The position numbers were made by a program, and so were the translations under genes. A stretch of 64,000 bases of DNA from Microbacterium invictum. Lineage in GTDB: Bacteria; Actinomycetota; Actinomycetes; Actinomycetales; Microbacteriaceae. The notes beneath the pieces are model-generated. The model worked only from the letters and a program-made list of their open reading frames with translations, had not been told where the DNA came from and did no database searches. Below are positions 23,751 through 32,465 of this stretch, one piece after another; positions within the stretch are counted from its first letter, which is position 1; each line of letters begins with the position of its first letter. Where the stretch lies: positions 3,162,001 through 3,226,000 of the forward strand of contig NZ_CP139779.1 in the NCBI RefSeq assembly GCF_034421375.1, given 5' to 3'.

Positions 23751-24811
23751 CAGCCCCAGAGCGGCCGAGACGGCTCGAAGGCGAACGCGTCGGCGACGAT
23801 GCCGGGGGAGACGTCCTTTAGCCGTGCGGGGCTCCACCGCGGCGAGCGGTCCTTGTCGACGAGCTGCGCGCGGATGCCCTCGACGAGGTCGGGCTGCGTC
23901 GCGGCGAACCACAGCACCAGGCCGTACTCCTGCGCGAGCGCGGCGCGGAGGCCGGGGAGGCTGCGGGCCCGGCGGACGGCCTCGAGCGTCACGGTCAGCG
24001 CGGTGGGCGAGAGCTCGCCCAGGGTGTCGGCGGTCGCCGCCGCCTCCGGCTCGGGTCGGGCGCGCAGGCGCTCGATGATCTCGGCCACGGTGTCGGCGGC
24101 GAAGGCGTCGTCGATCCACGGCCGGGACGCCGCGAGCGACGGTGCCCCGGCGGTGTCGTCGAAGAGGAGCACGATCTCGGTGGGGCTGGCCGGGTCCGCG
24201 CGATTCTGCAGAGCCTCCCGCAGGGGTTCCAGGGTGTCGGCGGCCACGAGGTGGTCGGCGAAGCCGGCGTACAGGGCGTCGGCGGCGTCCATCGTGCGAC
24301 CGGTGAGGGCGAGGTACTCGCCGACGCGGCCGGGTGCGCGCGCGAGCAGCCAGGAGCCCCCGACGTCCGGGGTGAACCCGATCCGGGTCTCGGGCATCGC
24401 CAGCTGCGAGCGCTCGGTGACCACGCGCACCGCCGCGTGCCCGGCCAGGCCGATCCCGCCTCCCATCGTGGCGCCGTCGGCGAGCGCGACGATCGGCTTG
24501 GGGTACTCGGCGATCCGCGCGTTCAGCGCGTACTCGGCGCGGAAGAAGACGCCCGCGGCATCCGGATCTCCGCTGAGGATCTGCTCCCGCAGCCCCCGCA
24601 CGTCTCCCCCGGCGCAGAATCCGCGGTCGCCTTCGCCGTCGAGGACGACCAGATCCACCCCCGGATGACGCTCCCAGGCGTCGAGCGCCGCGTGCAGGTC
24701 GTGGATCATGCCGAGATCCAGCGCGTTGATCGCCCGCGGACGATTGAGCGTGAGGCGACCGAGGCCGTTCGCGACGCGGGTCAGCACGTGAGAACGGTCG
24801 GTGTCGATCAC
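23750..24811 (-). CDS. 3-hydroxyisobutyryl-CoA hydrolase (enoyl-CoA hydratase family)
   Basis: A 353-residue crotonase-fold enzyme with the extended C-terminus of the HIBCH/ECH_2 branch. Oxyanion-hole and active-site landmarks are GFCAGGDVRGLRE, MGGGIGLAGHAA and MPETRIGFTPDVGGSWLLAR. It would release 3-hydroxyisobutyrate from its CoA ester in valine degradation, upstream of methylmalonate semialdehyde, the substrate of the mmsA product elsewhere in the window. The GTG at 24811 has TAACGT 6 bases upstream. The row of this enzyme with two membrane proteins is unexplained. Confidence 0.87.
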   Translation of the reverse strand: MIDTDRSHVLTRVANGLGRLTLNRPRAINALDLGMIHDLHAALDAWERHPGVDLVVLDGEGDRGFCAGGDVRGLREQILSGDPDAAGVFFRAEYALNARIAEYPKPIVALADGATMGGGIGLAGHAAVRVVTERSQLAMPETRIGFTPDVGGSWLLARAPGRVGEYLALTGRTMDAADALYAGFADHLVAADTLEPLREALQNRADPASPTEIVLLFDDTAGAPSLAASRPWIDDAFAADTVAEIIERLRARPEPEAAATADTLGELSPTALTVTLEAVRRARSLPGLRAALAQEYGLVLWFAATQPDLVEGIRAQLVDKDRSPRWSPARLKDVSPGIVADAFAFEPSRPLWG

Positions 24812-24817
24812 ACGTCC

Positions 24818-24823
24818 ACGTTA
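24818..24823 (-). promoter_or_regulatory. -10 hexamer TAACGT for the hydrolase operon
   Basis: Minus-strand TAACGT ends 6 bases before the GTG at 24811, without a ribosome site. Suggested leaderless promoter for the three-gene row down to 22360. Confidence 0.45.
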
Positions 24824-24905
24824 CCCGCCGCGGGCCTTTTCGCCCGGAAAGGGGTGATCGACCAAGATGGGAGGGAACGGCTTTCCACGACGAGGGGACT
24901 TCGGC

Positions 24906-26099
24906 ATGCCCGACGGACACGTGCTGGACTTCTCCGGGGTGACCAAGCGGTTCGGCGCCGTCGCGGCGGTCGACGGGTTCACGGCGCGGGTCGAGCCCGG
25001 CGTCGTCACCGGATTCCTCGGTCCGAACGGGGCCGGCAAGACCACGACGCTTCGGATGCTGCTCGGTCTCGTACGTCCCGATGCCGGGGCCGCCCTCATC
25101 GGCGGCGAGCGCTACGCGCAGCTGCGACACCCGCTGCAGACCGTCGGCGCGGTGCTCGAAGCCTCCAGCTATCACCCGGGCCGCAGCGCTGCGAACCACC
25201 TGAAGGTGTATGCGCAGGCGGCGTCGCTCCCGGAGTCGCGGGTGGACGAGGTGCTGGGTCTGGTGGGACTGGCGGATGTCGCGGGCCGGCGCATCGGCGG
25301 ATTCTCCCTCGGCATGCGCCAGCGCCTGGGGCTCGCGTACGCCCTTCTCGGCGATCCGGGGGTGCTCGTTCTCGACGAGCCCTCGAACGGGCTCGATCCC
25401 GAGGGCATCAAGTGGATGCGCGGGTTCCTGCGCCAGCTCGCCGGCGAGGGCCGGACCGTGTTCGTCTCGTCGCACCTGCTCGCCGAAGTGGCGCAGACCG
25501 TCGACGCGCTGCTGATCATCTCCCGCGGCCGCCTGGTGTTCCAGGGCGAGATCGCCGACCTCGCCGACCCGTCCGAGTTCGCCACGGTCGTCGACGCCCC
25601 CGACCGCGCCGCGCTCGTCGCCGCGATGGCCGCGGCGGGGATCGAGGGCGAGGTGCTGCGCACCGGTCTCACCGTCCGTGGGCATTCGACCGAGGAGATC
25701 GGCCGCGTCGCCGCCGAGGCAGGCGTCGCCCTGTCGTCGCTGCAGCGCAAGGGGCCGGCGTTCGAAGAGGTCTTCCTCGAACTGGTCAACGGCGTGCGCA
25801 CCCACCCGAGCGCCTCGGGAGCGCCGCCGGCGCCGGACGCGGCACCTCCGGCCGAGCAGGAACCCGGGCCGGAACCCACGCTGGATCGCGAACCCGAGCC
25901 GGCGCCTCGGCCGGGGAACGCGGTGGAGCGCGCCCCTGCGTCCGACCCCCGATCCGCCCCCGAGTCCGAACCGTCCGCCGCCTCCCCCGAGGCCGATCGT
26001 TCCTTCTCGGTCGCCAGCACCGGCGTGATCGACGTGATCCGTCCCGAGGATGACCGTGTGAACGGCGACCGCCCGAGCGATGAGGGAGACCCGCGATGA
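24906..26099 (+). CDS. ABC-2 type exporter ATP-binding protein with long acidic Pro-rich tail
   Basis: The first ~300 residues form a normal CcmA/DrrA-type ATPase: Walker A GPNGAGKTTTLRMLLGL, signature GFSLGMRQRLGLAYALLGDP, Walker B LVLDEPSNGLDPEG and SSHLLAEV. Residues ~300-397 are a Pro/Glu/Ala/Ser-rich tail with repeated E-P-x-P steps, unusual for this family. The frame is open from 24867, but the ATG at 24906 is preferred: GAGGGG lies 8 bases upstream and MPDGHVLDF starts the fold. It overlaps the permease gene by four bases. Substrate unknown; bacitracin/anthracycline-type exporters have the same layout. Confidence 0.9.
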   Translation: MPDGHVLDFSGVTKRFGAVAAVDGFTARVEPGVVTGFLGPNGAGKTTTLRMLLGLVRPDAGAALIGGERYAQLRHPLQTVGAVLEASSYHPGRSAANHLKVYAQAASLPESRVDEVLGLVGLADVAGRRIGGFSLGMRQRLGLAYALLGDPGVLVLDEPSNGLDPEGIKWMRGFLRQLAGEGRTVFVSSHLLAEVAQTVDALLIISRGRLVFQGEIADLADPSEFATVVDAPDRAALVAAMAAAGIEGEVLRTGLTVRGHSTEEIGRVAAEAGVALSSLQRKGPAFEEVFLELVNGVRTHPSASGAPPAPDAAPPAEQEPGPEPTLDREPEPAPRPGNAVERAPASDPRSAPESEPSAASPEADRSFSVASTGVIDVIRPEDDRVNGDRPSDEGDPR

Positions 26100-26917
26100 G
26101 CCTGCTCGCCGCCAGCCGCTCCGAAAGCACGAAGCTGTTCACCACGTCGATCTGGTGGGTGCTCGCCATCGTTCTCGTGGGCTACGTCGGGTTCAACGCC
26201 GCCGCCCTCGCCTTCGTCTTCTCCGCCGCCTCGACCGGGGCGCTCGGCGGGGAGGGTGCGCCGCCGACGCCGGCCGACGGCATCCCGTCGCTCCTCTACA
26301 GCACCGCCACCGCCGTGGGCTACGTCTTCCCGCTCCTCATCGGCACCTTGATGGTGACGAGTGAGTTCCGTCACAAGACGCTCACCTCCACCTTCCTGGC
26401 CACCCCCCGCCGTGGACTCGTGCTCGGCGCGAAGCTCGTCGTCGGCCTCGCCGTCGGGCTCCTGTTCGGCGTGCTCGGCGTCATTGCGGCCGTCGGCCCG
26501 TCGGCGGCCTTCCTCGCGGGCTACGGCCTCGACACCGACCTCACCTCGGGCGACACCTGGGCCCTCATCGGACGGATGCTCGTGGCGTTCGTGGTGTGGG
26601 TGTGGGTCGGCATCGGGGTCGGCGCGCTTGTACGCAACCAGGTCGGAGCCATCGTCGGGGTGCTCGTCTTCACGCTGTTCCTCGAGCCGATCGCGCGCTT
26701 GGCGGCATCCTTCGTCGACGGGCTCGGCGACGCCTTGCGGTTCCTGCCCGGCGCGGCCGGCGACGCCCTGGTCGGGGAGAGCATCCTGACCGCGGCCTCG
26801 GGAGCCGGTGGCGCCGAGCCCCTGGCGTGGTGGGCGGGCGGCCTCGTGCTCGTCGGCTACGCCGCGGTGCTCGTCGTGCTCGGGCACTTCGTGAGCTGGC
26901 GCCGCGACGTCACGTGA
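26096..26917 (+). CDS. ABC-2 type exporter permease
   Basis: A 273-residue protein with six membrane spans in the ABC-2 order: one span near residue 20, a span ending TLMVTSEFRHKTLTSTFLATPRR (the conserved cytoplasmic E-F/Y-R-x-x-T element), and four further spans. It pairs with the ATPase gene that it overlaps by ATGA. The pair would export a small hydrophobic compound or lipid; nothing in the sequence identifies it. Confidence 0.9.
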   Translation: MSLLAASRSESTKLFTTSIWWVLAIVLVGYVGFNAAALAFVFSAASTGALGGEGAPPTPADGIPSLLYSTATAVGYVFPLLIGTLMVTSEFRHKTLTSTFLATPRRGLVLGAKLVVGLAVGLLFGVLGVIAAVGPSAAFLAGYGLDTDLTSGDTWALIGRMLVAFVVWVWVGIGVGALVRNQVGAIVGVLVFTLFLEPIARLAASFVDGLGDALRFLPGAAGDALVGESILTAASGAGGAEPLAWWAGGLVLVGYAAVLVVLGHFVSWRRDVT

Positions 26918-26953
26918 CCCGCGCGCTCAACGCGGTCTGGGTGCGGGCGGCGG

Positions 26954-27433
26954 TCAGGGGGCGGGTGCAGGTGCCGGGGAGGGTGACGGCCGCCGACGCG
27001 GCTTCTTCCGCACCGGGGGCGCCACGGTCTCGATCGGTCCCGTGGCGGCGATGATGTCGACCACGTCGGTGGGGGTCGCATCGGTGTCCAGGCGCAGTGC
27101 CTGCGCGAGCGCGACACCGTGGCGCGTCGTGAGGATCACCCGCGCGTACTCGGGATGCCCTTCGAGGTCGATGACCACGCCTGCGCGACGGCGCCGGACG
27201 ATGACGAAGTCGGCGCCCTCGGCGAGCTTGAAGGTGCCCATTGCGACCATGCCGGGGACGAACGTGCCCGGGCTCGCCGCTCCGCGCAGCCACGTCCACG
27301 GATCATCCGTCAGCTGCACCTTCGTGATCGCCGACCGCTCGATGAGCACATTCCCCTTGCGGAATGACAACGCGCGCTCGGTGACCGACAGCGCGACTTC
27401 GAGCCGCGTCGAGTCGAGCAGCAGGGTCACCAT
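26954..27433 (-). CDS. Small beta-rich protein of unknown function
   Basis: A 159-residue protein. The first ~120 residues alternate short strands (LLLDSTRLEVALSVTERALSF; VLIERSAITKVQLTDDPW; FVIVRRRRAGVVIDLEG; YARVILTTRH) in a way reminiscent of bacterial PH-like domains, though I cannot confirm this. The end is a basic, Pro/Ala-rich tail of about 25 residues. The start is ATG 27433, with a CAGACT hexamer 6 bases upstream. It is divergent from the F420 operon and convergent with the ABC-2 exporter. Confidence 0.65.
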   Translation of the reverse strand: MVTLLLDSTRLEVALSVTERALSFRKGNVLIERSAITKVQLTDDPWTWLRGAASPGTFVPGMVAMGTFKLAEGADFVIVRRRRAGVVIDLEGHPEYARVILTTRHGVALAQALRLDTDATPTDVVDIIAATGPIETVAPPVRKKPRRRPSPSPAPAPAP

Positions 27434-27535
27434 GCGACTAGTCTGCCAGCGCCCGCCGGGCACCCGAGAACGCTTTTGCTCACAGAGCCGCAACGATCCC
27501 CGCGCCCGGCTGTCGGGCGACGGTGCAAGACTGGG

Positions 27536-29938
27536 ATGGTGACCCTGCTCGATCCGGTCCGCACCTCCCGACTCTCCGCCCGCGACGTCCTCGCGCGAGC
27601 GGAGTCCGGTGCGCGACTCGGCGTCGACGAGGCCGAGACCCTGCTGCAGGCCGAGGGCGCCGATTTCGAGCGGATGCTGGAGCTCGCCGCATCGATCCGC
27701 ACGGCGGGTCTGGATGCCGCCGGGCGCGGGCGCGTCCTGACCTACTCGCGGAAGGTGTTCGTCCCGCTCACCACCCTCTGCCGCGATCGCTGCCACTACT
27801 GCGTGTTCGTCGACACCCCGTCGCAGCTGCGGAAGAAGCACAAGCCGGCCTTCATGTCTGCCGAACAGGTGCTCGCCGTGGTGCGCCAGGGACAGGCGAT
27901 GGGGTGCAAGGAGGCGCTCCTGACCCTGGGCGACCGTCCCGAGGAACGCTGGCCCGAGGCACGCGAGTGGCTCGACGAGCATGGCTTCGCCTCGACGCTG
28001 GAGTACGTGGGTCACATCGCGCGGCTCATCACCGCCGAGACGGGCATGCTCGCGCACCTCAACCCCGGCGTGATGTCGTTCGAGGAGCTCGAGGTGCTCC
28101 GCCCCACCGCGCCGTCGATGGGCATGATGCTCGAGACGACCTCGCGGCGCCTGTTCGCCGAACCCGGGCAGGTGCACTACGGCTCGCCCGACAAGGACCC
28201 CGCGTTACGCCTGGCCGTGCTGGAGGACGCCGGGCGCGCCCGGGTGCCGTTCACCACCGGCATCCTCGTGGGGATCGGCGAGACGATCCGCGACCGCGCC
28301 GAATCGCTCGTGGCCATCCGCGCCGCCGACGAGGCCCACCACGTCGACGGGATCGGGCACATCCAGGAGGTGATCGTGCAGAACTTCCGGGCCAAGCCCC
28401 GGACGGCGATGCAGGGCGCCCCCGACGCCACGATGCGCGAGTACGTCGCGGCCGTCGCCACCGCGCGGCTCGTGCTGGGGCCTGACGCGCGGGTGCAGGT
28501 GCCCCCGAACCTCTCCGACGTCCGCGAACTCGAGCTCCTCGTCCGCGCCGGCGCCGACGACTGGGGCGGGGTCTCGCCGCTCACCGCCGATCACGTCAAC
28601 CCCGAGCGGCCGTGGCCGCAGATCGACGAGCTCGCCGCGCGCACGGCCGAGTTGGGCTTCACCCTCGCCGAGCGCCTGACCGCCCAGCCCGAGTACGTCA
28701 CCGCGGCGACGCAGTGGATCGACCCGGGCCTGCACGAGGCCGTCGCACGCCTCGCCGACCCGGCAACGGGCCTGGCGAAGCCCGACACGTCGCCGCAGGC
28801 GGTATCCGGTCAGCCGCTCCGCACCGTGCTGCACCTCTCCCCCGTCGGCGGCGCGGGCGACCTCGGCCGGCTGCTCGAGCGGGCCGCCACCGATCCGCTC
28901 GCGGTCGACGACGCCGAATGGGAGCGTCTGCTGACGACGACCGGAACCGAGCTCGACGCACTCACGGCGACCGCCGACGACGTGCGCCGGTACACCGTGG
29001 GCGAGGCGGTGAGCCTCGTAGTGAACCGCAACCTCACCTCGACCGGCTTCCGCGCCGCCGGCGGCACAGGCCCCGAGACGTTCGACCTCGACGACGTCGC
29101 CGAGATCGCCGCCGACGCCCGGGAGCTCGGCGCCACCGAGCTGTGCATCCAGGGGCGACTGCCCGACGAGGAGCGCGCGGAGTCGTATCTCGAGATCGTG
29201 CGGGCCGCTCGCGCAGCGGCGCCAGCGCTGCACGTCCACGCCTATCGTCCACAGGACGTGTGGGATCTCGCCGATCGTGGCGGACTGGGGCTCGCCGGCG
29301 CGCTCGCCGGCCTCCGGGCGGCCGGAGTCGACACCGTGCCCGGCACCGGCGTGAAGGTGCTGAGCGAGCGGGTGCGCGCCGAGATCGCGCCCGGTGACCT
29401 GGAGATCGACCGGTGGGAGGAGGGCATCACCGCTGCCCATCGCGCCGGATTCCGTTCCACGTCGGTGCTCTTCTACGGTCACGTCGAGACCGCCGCCGAC
29501 CGCATCGCGCACCTGCGCCGACTTCGGGAGCTGCAGATCGCCGGGGGCGGCGGGTTCACCGAATTCGTTCCCATCCCCCTCCCCGGCCCCGCCGGAGGAG
29601 TGCCGCTCGTGACCGGGCGCGCCGAGATCGACGAGCACCGCGCGATGGTCGCGGTGTCGCGGCTGCTGCTGTCGGGGAGCATCCCGCACATCCAGATCCC
29701 GTGGACCCGGGTCGGACGTGCCGACGCCGCGGTGCTCCTCGGGGCGGGCGGTGACGACCTCGGCGGAACGCTCCTGGACGGACGGGTCAAGCCCGCGGCG
29801 GGCATCGAGCACGGCCAGGAGTTGCCGGTCGAAGTCGCCGCGGCGATCGCCGCACGCCTGTTCCGGCCGTTCCGGCTGCGCACGACCGATTACGGCACGC
29901 CGCGGCATCCCCTCTCCGGCGTCGGGGCGGTCGAGTGA
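27536..29938 (+). CDS. fbiC: FO synthase FbiC (CofG-CofH fusion) with degenerate CofH half
   Basis: An 800-residue protein aligned end to end with FbiC, which makes the deazaflavin FO of coenzyme F420. The CofG half (about 1-400) is intact: radical-SAM cysteines Cys82, Cys86 and Cys89 (LCRDRCHYCVF), then CKEALLTLGDRPE and GHIQEVIVQNFRAKP. The CofH half (about 480-800) keeps its fold markers (HVHAYRP; DTVPGTGVKVLSERVR; TSVLFYGHVETAADR; GGFTEFVPIPLPG; LLGAGGDDLGGTL). However, the segment that normally carries its CxxxCxxC, after NRNL at 497-500, reads TSTGFRAAGGTGPETF and has no cysteine. The tyrosine-condensing half therefore looks unable to hold an Fe-S cluster. Start ATG 27536; an upstream extension to 27476 is not needed. 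Confidence 0.87.
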   Translation: MVTLLDPVRTSRLSARDVLARAESGARLGVDEAETLLQAEGADFERMLELAASIRTAGLDAAGRGRVLTYSRKVFVPLTTLCRDRCHYCVFVDTPSQLRKKHKPAFMSAEQVLAVVRQGQAMGCKEALLTLGDRPEERWPEAREWLDEHGFASTLEYVGHIARLITAETGMLAHLNPGVMSFEELEVLRPTAPSMGMMLETTSRRLFAEPGQVHYGSPDKDPALRLAVLEDAGRARVPFTTGILVGIGETIRDRAESLVAIRAADEAHHVDGIGHIQEVIVQNFRAKPRTAMQGAPDATMREYVAAVATARLVLGPDARVQVPPNLSDVRELELLVRAGADDWGGVSPLTADHVNPERPWPQIDELAARTAELGFTLAERLTAQPEYVTAATQWIDPGLHEAVARLADPATGLAKPDTSPQAVSGQPLRTVLHLSPVGGAGDLGRLLERAATDPLAVDDAEWERLLTTTGTELDALTATADDVRRYTVGEAVSLVVNRNLTSTGFRAAGGTGPETFDLDDVAEIAADARELGATELCIQGRLPDEERAESYLEIVRAARAAAPALHVHAYRPQDVWDLADRGGLGLAGALAGLRAAGVDTVPGTGVKVLSERVRAEIAPGDLEIDRWEEGITAAHRAGFRSTSVLFYGHVETAADRIAHLRRLRELQIAGGGGFTEFVPIPLPGPAGGVPLVTGRAEIDEHRAMVAVSRLLLSGSIPHIQIPWTRVGRADAAVLLGAGGDDLGGTLLDGRVKPAAGIEHGQELPVEVAAAIAARLFRPFRLRTTDYGTPRHPLSGVGAVE

Positions 29939-31452
29939 GTCCCTCCCCCGCATCGCCGCTCCCGCTGCCGCGGACCGCCGAGGTCGTCATCGTCGGCGCC
30001 GGATTCGCCGGCATCGGCATGGCGATGGCCCTTCGCCGCGCCGGGCACGACGACCTCGTGATCCTCGAACGCGGCGACGCGGTCGGGGGCACGTGGCGCG
30101 ACAACACCTATCCGGGCGTCGCGTGCGACGTGCCCAGCCACCTGTACGGCTTCGCCGCGCACCCGAACCCCGACTGGTCGGGCGTCTTCGCCCGGGGCGA
30201 CGAGATCCGCCGCTACCTCGACGACGTCGCCGACCGCGAGCGGCTCCGTTCCCGGATGCACCTGCGCACGCCGATGCTCGGCGCGGAGTGGGACGATCGC
30301 GTCGCGCGGTGGCGCGTGCGCACGCCGGCCGGCGACATCGTCGCCGAAGCGCTCGTCCTGGCCTGCGGACGGCTCACCGAACCGCTCATCCCCGAGGTCC
30401 CCGGGCTCGAGACCTTTCCCGGACCCCTGTTCCACTCGGCACGATGGGACCACACGGCCGACCTGACCGGCCGCCGCGTCGCTGTGGTCGGCACCGGCGC
30501 GAGCGCGGTGCAGCTCGTCCCCGAGCTCGCCCGGACAGCGGCACACGTGACGCTCTTCCAGCGGACACCCGCATGGATCGTGCCGCGGGAGGCGCGGGAG
30601 TACACCGGCGCCGAGCGCGCCCGCTTCGCCGCGCACCCCGAGGAGCTCGCGCGCCTGCGCGACGAGCTGTACCGCGAGGGCGAGCGACGCTTCGCCTCGC
30701 GGTCGGGCGACGCCGCGGCATCCGACGCAGCCCGCGAGATCGCGCTGGCCCATCTCGACCGGCAGGTCGCCGATGCGGCACTTCGCCGCGCCCTCACCCC
30801 CGACTACGCGTTCGGCTGCAAGCGCGTTCTGCTCTCGGATGACTTCTACCCCGCCGTCGCCTCCGACGCGGTCACGCTCGAGCCCTCGGCGCTCGCGTCG
30901 GCCGACGGCACGACGCTGGTCGCAGCGAGCGGTCGGCGGGTCGAGGTCGATGCGGTCGTGCTCGCCACCGGATTCGCCTCGACACGCCAGCCGTACGCCG
31001 AGCTCGTCCGCGGAGAGGGCGGCACCACCCTCGCTGCCCACTGGTCGGCGGGGATGAGCGCCTTCGCATCGACCGTGGTGAGCGGGTTCCCGAACCTCTT
31101 CGTGCTGAACGGGCCCAACGCGTCGCTCGGACACAACTCGTCGGTGCTGATGATCGAAGAGCAGGCGGCCTACGCCGTCTCGGCGCTCGAGCGCCGCGCG
31201 GTCGCACCCGCCGGCGTGCTGCGGGTGGACCCCGCCGCCGAAGAGGCCTACATCGGCGAGATCGCCGCCGCCGCGGCATCCACCCCCTGGCTCTCGGGCG
31301 GATGCCGCAACTGGTACGTGGACGAGCGGTCGGGGCGGCTGACGCTGCTGTGGCCCGGGACGGTCGAGGCCTTCCGGCGGCGGCTGGCGCAAGCGGATGG
31401 ATCGGAATTCACCGGCACACCGGTGGGAGCACGAGGAAAGGAATCGACATGA
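29935..31452 (+). CDS. Flavin-containing monooxygenase, Baeyer-Villiger type
   Basis: A 505-residue FAD/NADPH enzyme. The FAD site is VVIVGAGFAGIGMAMALRRAG near residue 20. The Baeyer-Villiger fingerprint F-x-G-x-x-x-H-x-x-x-W appears as FPGPLFHSARW, and the NADPH site is VAVVGTGASAVQLVPEL. Such enzymes insert oxygen next to ketones or oxidise N/S atoms. It starts with a GTG overlapping the fbiC stop and ends overlapping the fgd start. A flavin monooxygenase in the middle of an F420 operon is unexpected; it might act on an F420-linked metabolite or simply ride on the operon. Confidence 0.88.
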   Translation: MSPSPASPLPLPRTAEVVIVGAGFAGIGMAMALRRAGHDDLVILERGDAVGGTWRDNTYPGVACDVPSHLYGFAAHPNPDWSGVFARGDEIRRYLDDVADRERLRSRMHLRTPMLGAEWDDRVARWRVRTPAGDIVAEALVLACGRLTEPLIPEVPGLETFPGPLFHSARWDHTADLTGRRVAVVGTGASAVQLVPELARTAAHVTLFQRTPAWIVPREAREYTGAERARFAAHPEELARLRDELYREGERRFASRSGDAAASDAAREIALAHLDRQVADAALRRALTPDYAFGCKRVLLSDDFYPAVASDAVTLEPSALASADGTTLVAASGRRVEVDAVVLATGFASTRQPYAELVRGEGGTTLAAHWSAGMSAFASTVVSGFPNLFVLNGPNASLGHNSSVLMIEEQAAYAVSALERRAVAPAGVLRVDPAAEEAYIGEIAAAAASTPWLSGGCRNWYVDERSGRLTLLWPGTVEAFRRRLAQADGSEFTGTPVGARGKEST

Positions 31453-32465
31453 CGGTACCGCTGAGGTTCGGATACAAAGCATCGGCGGAGCAGTTCGGCC
31501 CGACCGAGCTCGCCGACTTCGCCGTGCTCGCCGAGGAGATGGGGTTCGACTCGGTCTTCGTCTCCGACCACTTCCAGCCCTGGATGCACGAGGGCGGGCA
31601 CGCCCCGGCCGCCATTCCGCTGCTCGGAGCCGTGGGCGCACGGACCTCGACCATCATCATGGGCACCTCGGTGCTCACCCCCACCTTCCGCTACCACCCG
31701 GCGGTCGTCGCGCAGGCGTTCGCGACCCTCGGGGTGATGTTCCCGGGCCGCGTGGTGCTCGGCGTCGGCACGGGTGAGGCCCTCAACGAGGTGACTCTCG
31801 GGCTCGAGTGGCCCGACCCGCCCGAGCGGTTCCAGCGCCTGAAGGAGTCGATCCAGCTCATCGAGAAGCTGTGGGAGGCCGAGCGGGTGACCTTCGAGGG
31901 CACCTATTACTCCGTGGACGGGGCGACGGTGTACGACCGGCCCGATCAGAAGGTGCCGATCTACGTCGGCGCCTCGGGCCCCGCCGCCACGCGTCTCGCA
32001 GGCCGGATCGCGGACGGGTACATCACCACGAGCGGCAAGGACCCCTCGCTGTATACCGACACCCTGCTGCCGGCCCTGCGCGAGGGGCTGGAGAAGGCCG
32101 GTCGTCCGGAGGACGCGATCGACACCCTCATGGAGGTGAAGGTCTCGTACCACCCCGACCGCGCCACCGCCATGGAGAAGACCCGCTTCTGGGCGCCGCT
32201 GGCGCTCTCGCCCGAAGAGAAGCGCGACATCCACGACCCGATCGAGATGCAGCGCCGGGCTGCCGAGCTGCCGATCGAACGGGCCGCGTCGCGGTTCATC
32301 GTCTCCACGGATCCCGAGGAGCACGTCGAGCGGATCGCCCGCTACGTCGACCTCGGGTTCCGTCACCTCGTCTTCCACGACCCCGGCCACGATCAGGCCG
32401 AGTTCCTGCGGACCTACGGCGAGGAGATCCTGCCGCGACTGCGCGACCGCTTCGGCGACGCGTGA
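31449..32465 (+). CDS. fgd: F420-dependent glucose-6-phosphate dehydrogenase
   Basis: A 338-residue luciferase-fold enzyme matching mycobacterial Fgd1 over its length: FGYKASAEQFGP at the start, SDHFQPWMHEGGHAP (with the active-site His/Trp region), MGTSVLTPTFRYHPAVVAQAFAT, LGVGTGEALNEV, TSGKDPSLYT and VFHDPGHDQ. It oxidises glucose-6-phosphate to 6-phosphogluconolactone while reducing F420, providing F420H2 for other luciferase-like enzymes, possibly including the one at 9608-10624. It overlaps both neighbours by four bases. Confidence 0.92.
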   Translation: MTVPLRFGYKASAEQFGPTELADFAVLAEEMGFDSVFVSDHFQPWMHEGGHAPAAIPLLGAVGARTSTIIMGTSVLTPTFRYHPAVVAQAFATLGVMFPGRVVLGVGTGEALNEVTLGLEWPDPPERFQRLKESIQLIEKLWEAERVTFEGTYYSVDGATVYDRPDQKVPIYVGASGPAATRLAGRIADGYITTSGKDPSLYTDTLLPALREGLEKAGRPEDAIDTLMEVKVSYHPDRATAMEKTRFWAPLALSPEEKRDIHDPIEMQRRAAELPIERAASRFIVSTDPEEHVERIARYVDLGFRHLVFHDPGHDQAEFLRTYGEEILPRLRDRFGDA

